From: Enchytraeus crypticus
Lineage: Eukaryota; Annelida; Clitellata; Enchytraeida; Enchytraeidae
Reading direction: 5' to 3'
Assembly (NCBI GenBank): GCA_905160935.1
Contig: CAJHZI010000438.1
Coordinates: 261,001 to 325,000, forward strand
Length of the DNA: 64,000 nt
This document shows positions 22,814 to 43,428 of the stretch, piece after piece. The notes below the pieces were generated by a model, which had not been told where the DNA came from, did not search any database, and saw only the letters and a program-made list of their open reading frames with translations. A program made the position numbers and the translations under genes. How positions within the stretch are numbered: the first letter of the stretch is position 1; each line of letters opens with the position of its first letter.

Positions 22814-24301
22814 GTATAGGCCTATCGATCAATCGCCAATTTTGTCTGTTCTAAAGCTATGGAATACTGTGGGGAACTGTAGTAAATGGAATGCCAGTCA
22901 AACAGAATGTAAAGTAGGCAAAACCCTTTGGCCCCGCCCATTTGCCACTCCGTATCTTAGACACTGACAAGACTGTATGGTAACAAAGAAGATTGACTAA
23001 ACTGTCAAGAGGTTAAATGTGATCAGTTATTAAAGTAATAAATATCATCACATCTTATAAGAGACGGATCCAGCGATCTATAAGGGCCTGGATTTTTGGA
23101 CCGTGGCCAGTTACCACAATTACCCCAAGTATTCTCTAGATTGGAGTTCAAAATTTTTATATCATTTCTTAATGATAGGTCAGTGGGCGGGCCCCCTTTA
23201 CCCCTCTAGATCCCTCTGCAGATTATAATGTCGCTATAATGTGTATTTATTTTTAATATAGTCAAATATATGTAATATAACATAATAAGAAATAATATTA
23301 ATTCTTAATTCTTTGAATGACGCTTCCAGTCATTCTCATACATGTATTTATAAATTCTATCTATGTTGAATTCATATCTATGTTGATATGAGCGATAACA
23401 ACAGAATTGTAGAGTGCTTATTGAATTTATTGATTAAAAAATTGAATTGGCGTATAATTATTTAAGGAACGGACTTTATGTTTTAGGCAGTCCGCGAATC
23501 AGGAGGTACATATGTCTTGAATGGTGTACTAGATTATAACTTAGCAAAATATAATTTTAATTATGCAGTGTAGCAGTTTCTTGAAATGCCGGAAAATTGA
23601 ATTTTTTGCAATATTTACTGTTGCCATGGATAATTATTGTGAATTTCCCTAAAATTCCTGCTGTTAAATTTAGCACACTATATCATTTTGTTGTCGTTGA
23701 TATTGCAAGCGCGCCCTTTGTAATGAGCTGTAAGTTATTATAAGAAGTATTTTGTATTCTAGAATTATAAGTAAGTTCTTAATTATCAAATTAAATATTA
23801 AAAACTGCTAAGGCATGTCTATTTGCGGGGCGATTTGTACTCCTTATGATGGCTTATAAATTTCAGATATTAATTAGTTTTAGGTATTAGGTCAATACTA
23901 AGATAGTTGAAGCACCTGTAATTTAATATTTTTTGTAATATTTCTATTTAATGACTAATTTTTGTCATTAGCGACAGTAGCAGCATAATTGTTGTTTTTG
24001 TATATTTAACTGTATATAAAAATTAATTGCCTTTCCTGTGTATTATTAAGTTTGAATACTGTACAATTTTATGTCTTCATTTTAACGGTACCTATATGCA
24101 AGTATTGTTTTTAAAACTATTATATCACTTCTAACTCAACTGCAAACTTAGCCAAAATTATGTTCTAGAATATTCGCAACAAGAAAGTTGCAAAATATAC
24201 AGGTTATTTGTACAATTTCATTGAGAATCGGTGAGATTGTATTAAACATCTGTATAATCTTTGTACAGATGATGTTTTTTCCGGTTGACTTAATTATTTT
24301 A
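22814..24301. other. PIG-U upstream region
   Basis: AT-rich DNA without a coding frame. A GTAAGT donor-like site follows GAGCT near 23728 in a slightly GC-richer patch (GCAAGCGCGCCC). It could be the donor of a non-coding first exon that splices to the acceptor at 24314, giving an intron of about 590 bp. This is only a suggestion. Confidence 0.35.
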
Positions 24302-24314
24302 TTTTGTTTTCCAG
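24302..24314 (+). promoter_or_regulatory. Splice acceptor directly before the PIG-U start codon
   Basis: TTTTGTTTTCCAG immediately precedes ATGTCG. The pyrimidine-rich tract plus CAG fits a 3' splice site, so the 5' UTR probably lies in an upstream exon. Confidence 0.6.
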
Positions 24315-25646
24315 ATGTCGCTGAAGATACTTGCGATCGTTGCTCTGGGCGCTGGCCTCAGACTCTGCGTCTTTAAGTCGTTTCTCGCTGACTGGCTGTC
24401 CGACCGGCCTGAGATCTCGACTCCTCTCACGTCCTGGAAGCGAACTACAGAGGGCCTCGCTCTCCTGCGAAACAACATATCCCCGTACGCTGGTGACATC
24501 TATCACGAGCCACCGCTCATCCTGCGTCTGTTTGGATCTCTGGTAGGCTACTCTCGAGGCCGCACTGATCTGCTGTTTATAAGTCTCGACGTGCTTCTCT
24601 GTCTGGCGCTGTGGCAGATTGCGAAAGATTTGGGGGTTTATCTGTTGAAACAACAGGCTGCGAACGTGAAGGATTATCACGTGTCTGCGAGGAAGATTAT
24701 ACTTCGTTCTGATTCGCTGCGTCTTAATCAGCTCTACATTGTGGCTGCTCACATGTTCAACCCGTTTGCGATTGCGTCGTGCGTTGCTCAGAGTACTGCA
24801 GTTCTAAATAACCTCCTCGTGATTCTATCGCTGTTGTTTGCGATGAGAGGTAACAGACTGTTTTCCTCTGCATTTCTTGCCGCCGCAGCTTACCAGTCGT
24901 TCTACCCCATCATGCTGGTCGTTCCCGTTGCTCTCTTGCTTGCGGGGAACGATAGCAAGATAGCCACCACTGAACGTCAGCGGGACAACAAGGAACTGTT
25001 CGTGACGTCCCTGATACAGACAGTGATTTGTACTGGCTCCGCCCTAGCTTTACTTCTTTACGCGTCCTCCAGTCTGGAAAACTCTTCCTGGGACTTCCTC
25101 CGCTCAACCTACTGGTTCATCCTCTCCGTTCCTGAGCTAACCCCTAACATCGGTCTCTTCTGGTATTTCTTCACGGAAATGTTCGACCACTTTCGAGCTT
25201 TCTTTCTCTGCGTTTTTCAAATTCACGCTTTCGTCTATGTCGTGCCGCTCACGGTGAAGCTCCACAATCGTCCGGCGTTTCTCTTCTACATCCTGGTAGC
25301 GTTGTCGGCCATCTTCAAATCCTACCCATCCTATGCCGACGTGGCTGTCTACTTGTCGATGCTGCCAATGTGGCGACACACGCTACGATACGCCAGGAAC
25401 ACTTTCCTCGTAGTGGTAACTCTGATCGTCGGTGTGGTTTTGGCTCCTGTGCTGTGGCACCTCTGGATCGAGACTGGCACGGCTAACGCTAATTTCTACT
25501 TTGCCATTACTCTAGTTATAACAACGTCGCAGATCTTTCTTGTCACGGACCTCCTGTTTGCATTCCTGCGCAGAGAGCACGACCTAGTGCACGGCACCAA
25601 GCAGCCGCTGATCGATGGTAAGCCGGCGACTGTCATTCTGGACTAA
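24315..25646 (+). CDS. PIGU: PIG-U, GPI transamidase subunit (full length)
   Basis: The 443-residue polytopic ER membrane protein is homologous to human PIG-U (about 435 residues), a subunit of the GPI transamidase that attaches GPI anchors to proteins in the ER. Recognisable conserved segments are PLTSWKRTTEGL (37-48), ISPYAGDIYHEPPLI (55-69), SSWDF (257-261) and LTPNIGLFWYFF (275-286), followed by IFKSYP and WHLW in the C-terminal half and a final FAFLRRE. Multiple hydrophobic segments are spread along the chain. The ATG is chosen because the N terminus (SLKILAIVALGAGLRL) aligns with the family start and a splice-acceptor-like site abuts it. The coding region has no intron, whereas vertebrate PIGU is multi-exonic. 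GC content is higher than in the flanks. Intron loss or a retrocopy captured behind a 5' UTR exon are both possible. No frame damage is seen. Confidence 0.95.
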   Translation: MSLKILAIVALGAGLRLCVFKSFLADWLSDRPEISTPLTSWKRTTEGLALLRNNISPYAGDIYHEPPLILRLFGSLVGYSRGRTDLLFISLDVLLCLALWQIAKDLGVYLLKQQAANVKDYHVSARKIILRSDSLRLNQLYIVAAHMFNPFAIASCVAQSTAVLNNLLVILSLLFAMRGNRLFSSAFLAAAAYQSFYPIMLVVPVALLLAGNDSKIATTERQRDNKELFVTSLIQTVICTGSALALLLYASSSLENSSWDFLRSTYWFILSVPELTPNIGLFWYFFTEMFDHFRAFFLCVFQIHAFVYVVPLTVKLHNRPAFLFYILVALSAIFKSYPSYADVAVYLSMLPMWRHTLRYARNTFLVVVTLIVGVVLAPVLWHLWIETGTANANFYFAITLVITTSQIFLVTDLLFAFLRREHDLVHGTKQPLIDGKPATVILD

Positions 25647-25684
25647 GAGAGTCGACGATAGTCGCCTTATTTGTAAAAGTGGAT

Positions 25685-25840
25685 GAAATTAGAATTTTTC
25701 ATGAAGTAAATATATTTCGGATGAATTCAGTGTAAAAAATCTGATTTCGGATGTATTCTGTGTATAAAAGTGGAAGAAATTAGAATTTTTCATGATATAT
25801 TATAATTTGGATTTATTCAGTGTATAAAATCTTAAAGTTA
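25685..25840 (+). repeat. Tandem-like repeats after PIG-U
   Basis: Two to three copies of a roughly 65-bp block containing AAATTAGAATTTTTCATGA and GTGTAAAA-type text. They probably lie in the 3' UTR. Confidence 0.65.
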
Positions 25841-26084
25841 CTGAAGATGATTTGAAATTAAGCAATGGATAGAAAATTGTGAATTTTATATTTATCCACT
25901 TTTGCGTAAAATGAGTATTGGCAGTTGATACTGTGTTAGTAAAGGTGACTTTTTCTACTTTGTTTTAATAATTTCTCTTTTTCATATAGATTTGGTTGCA
26001 GTTGAGAAGTTACAAGTCTAAAAAAAAATTTATTGTATTTTTTTGTGTAATGTGATAACTGATGTTCTTAAACGGACCTTGTTT

Positions 26085-26600
26085 GCTATAGTGACTGTTG
26101 CTATGGACCTCGTTTTCTATAGTGATTGTTGCTATGGGCCTCGTTTGCTATAGTGACTGTTGCTATGGACCTCATTTGCTATAGTAACTGTTGCTATGGA
26201 CCTCGTTTGCTATAGTGATTGTTGCTATGAGCCTCGTTTGCTATAGTGATTGTTGCTATGGGCCTCGTTTGCTATAGGGACTGTTGCTATGGGCCTCGTT
26301 TGCTATAGTGACTGTTGCTTTGGGCCTCGTTTTCTATAGTCACTGTTGCTATGGGCCTCGTTTGCTATAGTGACTGTTGCTATGGGCCTCGTTTGCTATA
26401 GTGACTGTTGCTGTAATGATAGTTGCTATGAGCCTTGTTGCTATAGTGACTGTTGCTATGAGCCTCATTGCTATAGTGATTTTTGCTAGAGCCTCGTTGC
26501 TATATTGAGGATTTGTGAATAAGAGCGATGTTGTAGCGATAGCAATAGTTACTATGAGCTTCGTTGCTATTGCAATTGTTGCTATATCCTGGTTGCTATA
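26085..26600. repeat. 31-bp minisatellite
   Basis: About 15 units of GACTGTTGCTATGGGCCTCG followed by TTTGCTATAGT. The array degrades toward its right end. Confidence 0.9.
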
Positions 26601-26734
26601 GGTGTAAATTTTGCTGACGTTACTGAACACTGTTTCCTCTTTACATTGTTTTGTTGACATTTTCACTCAGATTTTAATTTTGTCTCGCAATTCTCGTTAA
26701 ACATTTAAATTATAAAATATTTAATTAATAAAAA

Positions 26735-26845
26735 GCTAAAGCTGGTAAAGCTAAGGTTAATGTCAGTTTCCTCATTCGAAATTTATGTCTGTGACGGGTG
26801 AGCCCAGGATTTGAACCCTGCACATACTGATCCACGGTAAATACT
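26735..26845 (-). mobile_element. SINE family B copy
   Basis: AAAGCTGGTAAAGCTAAGGT, the core TTAATGTCAGTTTCCTC, then GTGACGGGTGAGCCCAGG and ATTTGAACC, which is the B box on minus. Confidence 0.75.
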
Positions 26846-27529
26846 TAAATATTTTTCTTTATTTTTGCTAGATATCATTTTTTGCTAGATATCAGATTTG
26901 AACCCACAGCCCACTGTTGATCAAGCTACTGGGTTATCCATTTGGCCTTGCAATTGATAAAACTATTATTAAAAAACATGACAATTTTAATCATTGATGG
27001 CAACTCTAGGCGTACATGTCTAACAGCACTTATGTTATTGAAATACATTAAAACTGGGTCACAGATTTGTTGCAGTGATGATGTGGGAGTTACTCTCTTT
27101 GTTTCTATGATGTCAGTATAACTGTCAGACAAAAGTTAATCCTACACGATTTTTATTTGATGATTAACGTTGTGTATAGAATAACATATAATGAACTTTT
27201 GAGAATATCTGTTAGTATTTTATCCCTCTAACTAGCGCTTAGTAGATTGACATGTCTAAAGTCATTCACAGCTCCTGAATTATTGTCATATGAACTAGCT
27301 TTATTATTATTAGGACTGTTAACACATTATATTAACGTTGTGAGTTAATATAATATATAACCACATTGTTATGAATGTAATCAAAAGCTTTCTCTCAGCT
27401 CCTGTGTTTTTCAAGCTTTGTTTATACCAAAATAAATACATTATAGTTTGATGAAAATACATAAGAAATACATTATGTATATAAAGCAAAATTGAGATTA
27501 TTGTTGAATTTTGGCAATCATTGTTTTGC
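26846..27529. other. Non-coding stretch
   Basis: Includes a further tRNA-like B-box remnant (AGATTTGAACCC near 26891). No gene is seen. Confidence 0.45.
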
Positions 27530-27890
27530 TCTATTGTTGACACAAAACTTGGATGTATTGCTGTATTGTTATCACAATACTTGGATGTATTGCTGTATTG
27601 TTGACACAATACTTGGACGTATTGCTGTATTGTTGACACAATACTTGGACGTATTGCTGTATTGTTGACACAATACTTGGACGTATTGCTGTATTGTTGA
27701 CACAATACTTGGACGTATTGCTGTATTGTTGACACAATACTTGGACGTATTGCTGTATTGTTGACACAATACTTGTATTGCTGTACACAATACTATTGTT
27801 GTATTGTTGACACAATACTTGGATGCATTGCTGTATTGTTGACACAATACTTGGATGCATTGCTGTATTGTTGACACAATACTTGCAAGA
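27530..27890. repeat. 32-bp hairpin minisatellite
   Basis: About 11 units of 32 bp. Each contains the perfect inverted repeat GTATTGT-TGAC-ACAATAC (7-bp stem, 4-nt loop) followed by TTGGACGTATTGCT. Deletions occur only near 27770-27800. Confidence 0.95.
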
Positions 27891-28917
27891 TTCAGGAACA
27901 TCTCACCACTTATCAACACTCCTCAAGTACAAATAAAAATGAAATTCGCTTATTACTGACAATTAACTTGTGTATACACGATCTAGTTTATAACACATGT
28001 ATATTAAAACATATATCAATACTACGAACAACCTCTTAACATATATTCAAATGGCAGATTACAAGTTTTAAACAAATATCATTAGAGGTGATATGGTGGG
28101 CTGCTATTGGACAGTGAGCTGTTTTAATGATACAATTTAACCATTGACTGATTATTATTGGCTACAGACATTTTCCTGGGGGGTGACCCTCTTGGAGAAG
28201 CAGCTAAGTTGAAAGAAAAGTGCAGGTAACTATTTGGAATTATTTTTTTACTCTCTCTGGAAAAATCTGGAAACTTGATGTGAAAAGTGGAACCACTAAT
28301 ATAAGTCCTAGATAAGAAAATAACTGCACTCCGTACATGAGTCCTGCAACAAGTGACAACAGATAAGTCTAAGTTAAAGTCTCATTCACATAAATTATTA
28401 GCACCACACACACACACACACACACGCACACACGCACACACACACAAGATATGCAGCAAACCAATACAATAATATGACATCCTGCAATACTCGAGCTATC
28501 TAATTTACCTTCACCAGAGCTCATATCAGCAGAAGTAGTAAAATCAATAAAAATAGCGATTCATAACAACACCAAAGATACCGAGGTGATTTCTCATTGT
28601 TTTCCTTAGAAGACGTTTTGAGAAGCTCTAGCAGGTGTTGGTAAATATGACGTAATGCAGTGATAAAGTTATTATTAGCAGCAGCTATAATGTAACAATT
28701 AATTTGATTGGCTCGGTTCAGTTTGATTGCAGGGGTAGAGGTATGGTTAACAGGTAACATGTTTGGCAGCTAGATTGGAAGCTGAGAGTTCAACACTGAG
28801 AGGTGACAGCTTATCCGCTCGTTTAAAAGTCAGCAATTTCTACCAAACATTTAATCGCTTAATATGTAGATATAGAACTGCTTAATTAGTGATCGATTGT
28901 ATGGCATTGGGTTTGCA
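27891..28917. other. Non-coding stretch with (CA)n
   Basis: A (CA)n run at 28405-28446; otherwise unique AT-rich DNA with no gene. Confidence 0.55.
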
Positions 28918-29015
28918 TAAAGCTGGTAAAGCTAATGTTAACATCAGTTTCCTCATTCGAAAGCGAAGTTAGTGACGGGCGAGCCCAGGATTTTAAAACT
29001 GCAAATTCTGACCCA
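28918..29015 (-). mobile_element. SINE family B copy
   Basis: AAAGCTGGTAAAGCTAATGT, TTAACATCAGTTTCCTC, then GTGACGGGCGAGCCCAGG. Confidence 0.75.
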
Positions 29016-29519
29016 TCAATTTCACGGAAATTATAATGTTTGTTTCGCTTTTCACCGCTGTCTGGTGCTAGACATTTATTATGTTTATTGCCACATATAT
29101 ATCTGACCTTGATTTAGTTGAATTCAATCAATCAATCAATCAATAAGAATTTAAGAATTGAAACACATCACTTCATTCCTAAAGTTTCTCTACATTTAAA
29201 CCTCATTTTAATCAATTCCCTGAACTCTTAGATCTGCCACAGAAATCTGAGTCACTTTCATTTGTCTTCTCATTCACCTCTCTAAATGTTATTCTTCAAC
29301 TCTTCCATACACTAGATATTTACTCTACTAACGTACAGAATGATTAAAGTGAGTAATTTCTAGTACATAAGTATTTCTAGAAAAACCAATTAAATATACA
29401 TATTAGTGCTCTGTAAAATTACCCAATGTACATAAAGCAATTAAGTAGATTACACGACTTTTTAAAGCGAGTCTTAGTTAAGCGTGAAGTATAGAAGAGA
29501 TGAACACAGATCACCAAAA

Positions 29520-29585
29520 ACAATATCAATAACAACATTTAGCCACGGACCAGCCATTAGGTTCGGCACTGATAGATAATAGATA
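29520..29585 (+). mobile_element. Short LINE 3'-end relic
   Basis: CCACGGACCAGCCATTAGG, then TTCGGCACTGATAGATAATA, aligning with the LINE 3' end but with a degraded hairpin. Confidence 0.4.
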
Positions 29586-29959
29586 TATACCATAGAGATA
29601 AGACATAAATTAACAATATCATAGCAATTCAATTGCAATAAAAATGTGCACATTTGGAGTAATTGGCACAACAGTATTATAATCTTCACTTGGTAGTATC
29701 AGTATTATAGTCAAAATTATGCGCCCGAAGAAAAATCTAACTCGATTTTGACATTACAAAGTGAATATTTGCCGTGCTAATTAATACCCAATGCAATCAG
29801 AACGGCTTGCATTATCAGCATTGTTGTAGATAGTATTGTAATAATATTTAGCAGTAATAACACTTTGCTTAGTTTGTGCCAACTCAACGAAGAAATCTTA
29901 TACACTTTATAGATGCAAACATGAGGTAAATTGTGAACAATGAGTGAGGCATGATTATA

Positions 29960-30372
29960 TAACTGTCACGGGAATTATGAATAATTATATTCTATCATGA
30001 GAATTATGAATAATTATATTCTATCATGGAAATTATGAATAATTATATTCTATCATGGGAATTATGAATAATTATATCCTATCATGGGAATTATGAATAA
30101 TTATATTCTATTATGGGAATTATGAATAATTATATCCTATCATGAGAATTATGAATAATTATATTCTATCATGGAAATTATGAATAATTATATTCTATCA
30201 TGGGAATTATGAATAATTACATTCTATCATGGAATTATTCATAATTATATCCTATCATGGGAATTATGAATAATTACATTCTATCATGGAATTATGAATA
30301 ACCATATTCTATCATGAGAATTATGAATAATTATATCCTATCACTACAATTATGAATAATTCATTTCATTTA
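29960..30372. repeat. 29-bp AT-palindrome minisatellite
   Basis: About 14 units of GGGAATTATGAATAATTATA plus TTCTATCAT. AATTATGAATAATT is self-complementary apart from its centre. One unit near 30230 carries the inverted version. Confidence 0.9.
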
Positions 30373-30689
30373 TTCTCAGAGAGAAATCTAGTCATGAGGA
30401 AATTAGTTTAAAACAAGACTCTCGGTCCAAATCTGATCAGAAAATGTCGTACGAAAATCACAGTGATATATATAATAAGATACTGTGCAAGAATGATATT
30501 CACCTTTCGATATGTACATAAACATACACACAGAGGCATTATAATGCATCTACTTGGCCTAGAGGAATACAAAACATTTACAATAAAAAGGTCATTTCCG
30601 GAAGATGATGTTACAGATGCTGTTACAGCTGCTACGAATAAAGTCGAGAGGTACATAGTTAAAAAACTTAAAATATATGAAACCGGTAC

Positions 30690-30930
30690 AGCACAGAGTG
30701 TAGATGCACTACAGAGTGCAGATGCACTACAGAGAGTCGGTGCACTATAGAGTGCAGATGCACTACAGAGTGTCGGTGCACTATAGAGTGCAGATGCACT
30801 ACAGAGTGCAGATGCACTGCAGAGTGCAGATGCACTACAGAGAGTCGGTGCACTTCAGAGTGCAGATGCACTGCAAAGTGCAGATGCACTACAGAGTGCA
30901 GATGCACTTCAGAGTGAAAATGCTGTTTTA
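30690..30930. repeat. 18-bp minisatellite
   Basis: About 13 units of CACTACAGAGTGCAGATG and variants. Open frames on both strands are repeat-derived. Confidence 0.9.
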
Positions 30931-31284
30931 GTTTTTGCAGTGATAGCTGGGTGATACATGATGATTACTTTAGCTTCAAAACTAAATAAATTCTAGAACA
31001 GGTGGCAACATAAAGTTATAATACATTCTGCTAAAGATTATGGAAAACGTTATTACTTATAAGTTTAATTAGACTAATGTACCGTATTCGTCCGAAATGA
31101 CTGTCAAAAGACTTATTCATATAAAATCTTACGAACTAGAATTCGCTTTATAAAATACTTTACTTCGACGTAAAATTGAATTAACTGCATGAAAACATTC
31201 ATAAATTCAATTAGACTTTTGACAGCGAATTACAAAAAAATTATGTCTATAATAGACTACCTTTAACAATAAATCCATAAACAT

Positions 31285-39648
<8,364 letters not shown>

Positions 39649-40180
39649 TGAGAAGCATAAAGTAATTGATTAGTAATAAATAAATTTTGATTTAATTGTT
39701 GACAAAATGTAAATGTAAATACAAAACAGCTGTTCACCGGCAGTGTGGCCACTGGGAATGTTTGTTACTGAACTTTTCTATGAAATTGGCAACAGCAACA
39801 ACCTTAAAATTTTACAGTTTTGTTGCAGGGATATTTACCGTTGCACGGATCAGAGTTTGTTGTCACGAACACTGGATCAGGACCAGGATACTAGAGAACA
39901 CTCTTGCTATTCAATGCATATGCACTTGAATATGTGTAAGCAGACATGTATTTTATTTTTAAAAAGTATCAGCACATTTCAAAAGTGCATTTTTTGTATT
40001 TAAATTTCTAACTTTCAAGTGTTCTGAAGAGTGCGTGGCAGGCCCCAGGTCCGAAGTTCATATTCGGACTCATGTACTACCTTCACGCCTTGTAAATAGC
40101 ACTCCATAAGTTTCTCTAGCATGCAAGTTCTTTACCGCACCGCCCACACCTTTTTACGTCCCACATAATACAAGTGAGAC
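39649..40180. other. QSOX 5' flank
   Basis: Presumed promoter side of QSOX. I cannot point to a core promoter. A GGCAGGCCCCAGGTCCGAAG stretch near 40040 may be a family G relic. Confidence 0.4.
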
Positions 40181-40372
40181 TAAATATAGAGCATGTACTA
40201 ATATAGAGCATGTACTAATATAGAGCATGTACTAATATAGAGCATGTACTAATATAGTTGCATGTACTAATATAGAGCATGTACTAATATAGAGCATGTA
40301 CTAATATAGAGCATGTACTAATATAGAGCATGTACTAATATAGAGCATGTACTAATATAGTTGCATGTACAG
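40180..40372. repeat. 17-bp minisatellite
   Basis: About 10 units of AGAGCATGTACTAATAT; two carry AGTTGC in place of AGAGC. The array is very homogeneous. Confidence 0.95.
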
Positions 40373-40373
40373 T

Positions 40374-40528
40374 CCAAGCACTCCTTCCAGCATGCTGTCC
40401 CACAGATTTGGAATTCTCTTCCTTCCACTCGGCGCACCCCATTCTCTGCTGATCGTCCTCTCCTACTTTATGACCAGCTCGCAGGCGCCTATAAGCTTTT
40501 TTCTCTGACTGAATTCCCAGATTATGGT
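40374..40528 (+). mobile_element. LINE family D fragment
   Basis: Encodes VPQIWNSLPSTRR and RPLLLYDQL, matching the C-terminal segment encoded at 21692. The minisatellite adjoins its left edge. Confidence 0.65.
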
Positions 40529-43078
40529 TTCGCACCGTTTATTAGCCAAATACTTTATTGTTCATCGGTTGGATTTGGTCCCACACCTGGTGCTCAATGT
40601 TAACACGCCCGTAATCCTGTACTGGAAATTTTTTGTCTGACCCCACTCCTATTCGCAAAACTATAACTTTCTCGTTATTAAAGATATTCAAACAAAATTT
40701 CTCTATGTTTGGTAGAATTGGCTGCTGGTCAAGCACAGTAAATTTTAAGAACATCGGTCAACTTCTTACGACTTTATTGTCAAAGCAATTTGGGGTATTA
40801 GTTGTAAAAAACACAGTGTATATACTAAGGAGAAATAATAAGAGTTTACAACTCTTCATTCTGCGCATCTTTCATGCATTTACTTTAATTTAATTTAACA
40901 TGCCTTTGACATGAATGTACATGTACATGCGTGTGCTGTCAAACAAAACGATCAAGCAAAAGAAAAGCTTCGTGAGTCAATAACAACACAAGTCATTTTT
41001 ATTTTCAAGATATATACTTAGAAGTTTAGAATAGAAGTTAAGCAATAAGTGACTGGATAAACTTGTTCACAGCATAAGCCCCACATAGAGCCTAACTGAT
41101 CAAATAGAAGCCGGATTCAGAGGAGCATTTATACCACATAGACAGTCATTCTATAGGTCCTACAGCCATTTTGTTTCCCTTTCTCTTCGCTTATCGAAAA
41201 CTTTAACCAAATCGATTTCCAATTCAGCTTATTTTAGATAATATTAGGCCTACTGTAGGCCTACATATTTTGTTGCAGCGCCAATAGGCGTGTTATCTCG
41301 TGTTCTAGTCTAGGGAGTTCTCGTCGCTGATGGTGCTTGCTGGATAGAGCTATGACCACAAGAGCTGAGACATCTATAGAGGCAGGTCTGCGAGCAGCAA
41401 CAACAACAACGATTATTATCATCAGATGATTTGGATTTGTTTAAAAAAGGAACAACAAAAAAGGGACTTCTCTGATATTACCTTATGGCGAGGAACCGGA
41501 CGTTGAATTCTTATTGATTGACTGATTGAAAAATAGTTTTGTCTTAAGGTCCGCTTATACTGTCTTTTAGAATAGCATAATACTAGTTGGACGGTTGAGT
41601 AAACAGCAAACTTCCGTAGAAGCAGGACGACATCTGTTCAAACTCCAGCCAGAACATTTTTGGTTTTGGAAGTCTCTTTTATGATTTCAAGCAAAATCTA
41701 AACAACGCATTTTTAGATGCACTCTAGTGACTATATAAGCGCTAGATTTGAACCTGATACCTACTGCTTCGCAGTCGAATGTCTACTCGTTCACGCGACC
41801 AGTGTAGAATACACTGATGTCTTGAAATTGAAGCTGAATTTGAAATTGACAGAAATTGAAGTAACTTTAAATTGAAGCTGAATAGTGAACCGTTATGAAC
41901 GTCTGTTCTACAAATTTTTCTTTTCACATATAGACGCATAGAAATTAAGACTATAACTATCTTAGATTTTAATTTTTTTAAAAATTTAACTCTACAAATT
42001 TTTAATTCTTGATCTTTCAATTTTAACGGCTCGTTTCATCAAGTTTCACTGCGATGTTACAAGATCTTTGGACTTCATTCAGCGAGAAAAGAATTCTCGT
42101 TTTCAAATGAAATGAAGATAAATTATCAAAGTGACTCCTCTATCACGAGTCCTAAAGTCATTCACGGACTTCAAAGACGTTCGCTTTTCCACCGTCACCG
42201 AGTGAAGAATTGTGTAGCAGGTTATACCTTTCCTTTCCGTAGATACTTCTCTATAAAATGACTTGTAACTAAAATTCTTAAGAATTATGAGTATGTATGG
42301 TAGGCTTATGGAATCTGAGAAAGTCAATATAACACCGTCCTATTGGAGTTATTCTTCATTGGCTCATTTTCACTATAGATTACTTCTGATCACAGTAAAT
42401 AGTCTAATAATCAAGCAATCTATAAGAATTTAATGCCTGGTTCCTCTTTATAAGGCAATGCCAGGGACGTTTCTTGCAGACTCTACACAAACAGGCGCCA
42501 AAGCACCACACGATGACGACTGAGTTCACAGAGACCACAAGAGAAAGCGAGATCAAAACAGTGCAAGTCCAAGATCCAATAATAAAATTAACTAAACATT
42601 CCATGGCTTTGTTGATATACATGTAGATTTACATGCTATTCATAATATTTTTAAAGTTATGCATGATTATAGTAATATAGCTAAGTATGCTAATGGCATG
42701 ATTGTTAAATCAATCAGAGGAATTGCAACAATGAACATTTCAATCATTTCTCGCCTGTTATCGACATCATTGACGAAAGAACGTTCTTGAAATGAAAACT
42801 GTATTGAAATTAAGACTAATTCGAAATTGAAGACTATATTGAAATTTACATGACTTAGCTCTTTTGATTGCCTTTGAATTAATTTTGCTCTAAACTCGAA
42901 GACAAAGCTTCACTGCTCAAGTTACTGCATCAGTATTTTAGTATGCTTTTGAGACGCCACCTGAGTTTAAAGGAAAGCATTCGTACTTTTCTCACAGTTT
43001 ATTAGTAGACCCACTAGAGAAAGGCTGTAGTATAGAAATGCTGTAGCCTAGATTACTGTATTATCCTAAATAACTTAC
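40529..43078. other. Mostly non-coding, two SINE family E cores
   Basis: A family E core lies at 41470-41535 (+) and another at 42405-42475 (-). A tRNA-like stretch is near 41735-41825 (-). A 72-codon minus-strand frame at 42404-42622 has one hydrophobic segment but runs into the SINE, so I do not call it as a gene. Confidence 0.5.
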
Positions 43079-43150
43079 AAATAGTTTGCTGGATAGAGGA
43101 GACAGCTTGTCTTCAACTTCGATGGAATCATCATGGCAGTTGCATGTACC
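43079..43150 (-). CDS. Candidate 72-bp cassette exon
   Basis: A T-rich tract and TTTAAG|GGT acceptor, 24 open codons (GTCNCHDDSIEVEDKLSPLS, then SKLF) and a strong donor TTT|GTAAGT. Both ends are phase 0, which would fit after ATG|GTTTGA at the end of the upstream membrane-protein frame (44092). The CNC motif is notable. No family is recognised. Confidence 0.4.
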
Positions 43151-43397
43151 CTTAAACAATCAATCAATTAATTAATCAATTAATCAATCAATCTAACAAT
43201 AATTCGGTTAATCAACTAATAAATCAATTCAACAATGCATAAATATATTAATCAATTATCCAGTCAGTCGATCAATAAGTCATTAAATCAATCAATCAAT
43301 AAATCAATCAATGAATCTATCAATAAATCAATCAATAAATCAATCAATAAATCAAACAATAAATCAATCAATAAATCAATCAATAAATCAATCAATA

Positions 43398-43428
<31 letters not shown>

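Noticed and set aside
22377-22967. 196-codon plus-strand frame
   Set aside because: Its middle is the GGTTCG array of the hAT-like element and the remainder shows no motif.
24294-24752. Antisense frames over PIG-U
   Set aside because: They are shadows of a GC-richer coding exon; the sense product is a clear full-length family member.
27319-27919. Apparent CRISPR-like array and open frames at the 32-bp repeat
   Set aside because: Direct repeats with a palindrome, but no unique spacers and no cas genes; the setting is an animal genome. The frames are repeat artefacts.
30463-30750. 95-codon frame ending in the 18-bp repeat
   Set aside because: The non-repeat part looks mildly protein-like, but the minus strand is open too and no splice sites or homology are evident.
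42404-42622. 72-codon minus-strand frame with one hydrophobic segment
   Set aside because: The C-terminal third is SINE family E sequence. I could not connect it in phase to the membrane-protein exon with a convincing acceptor.
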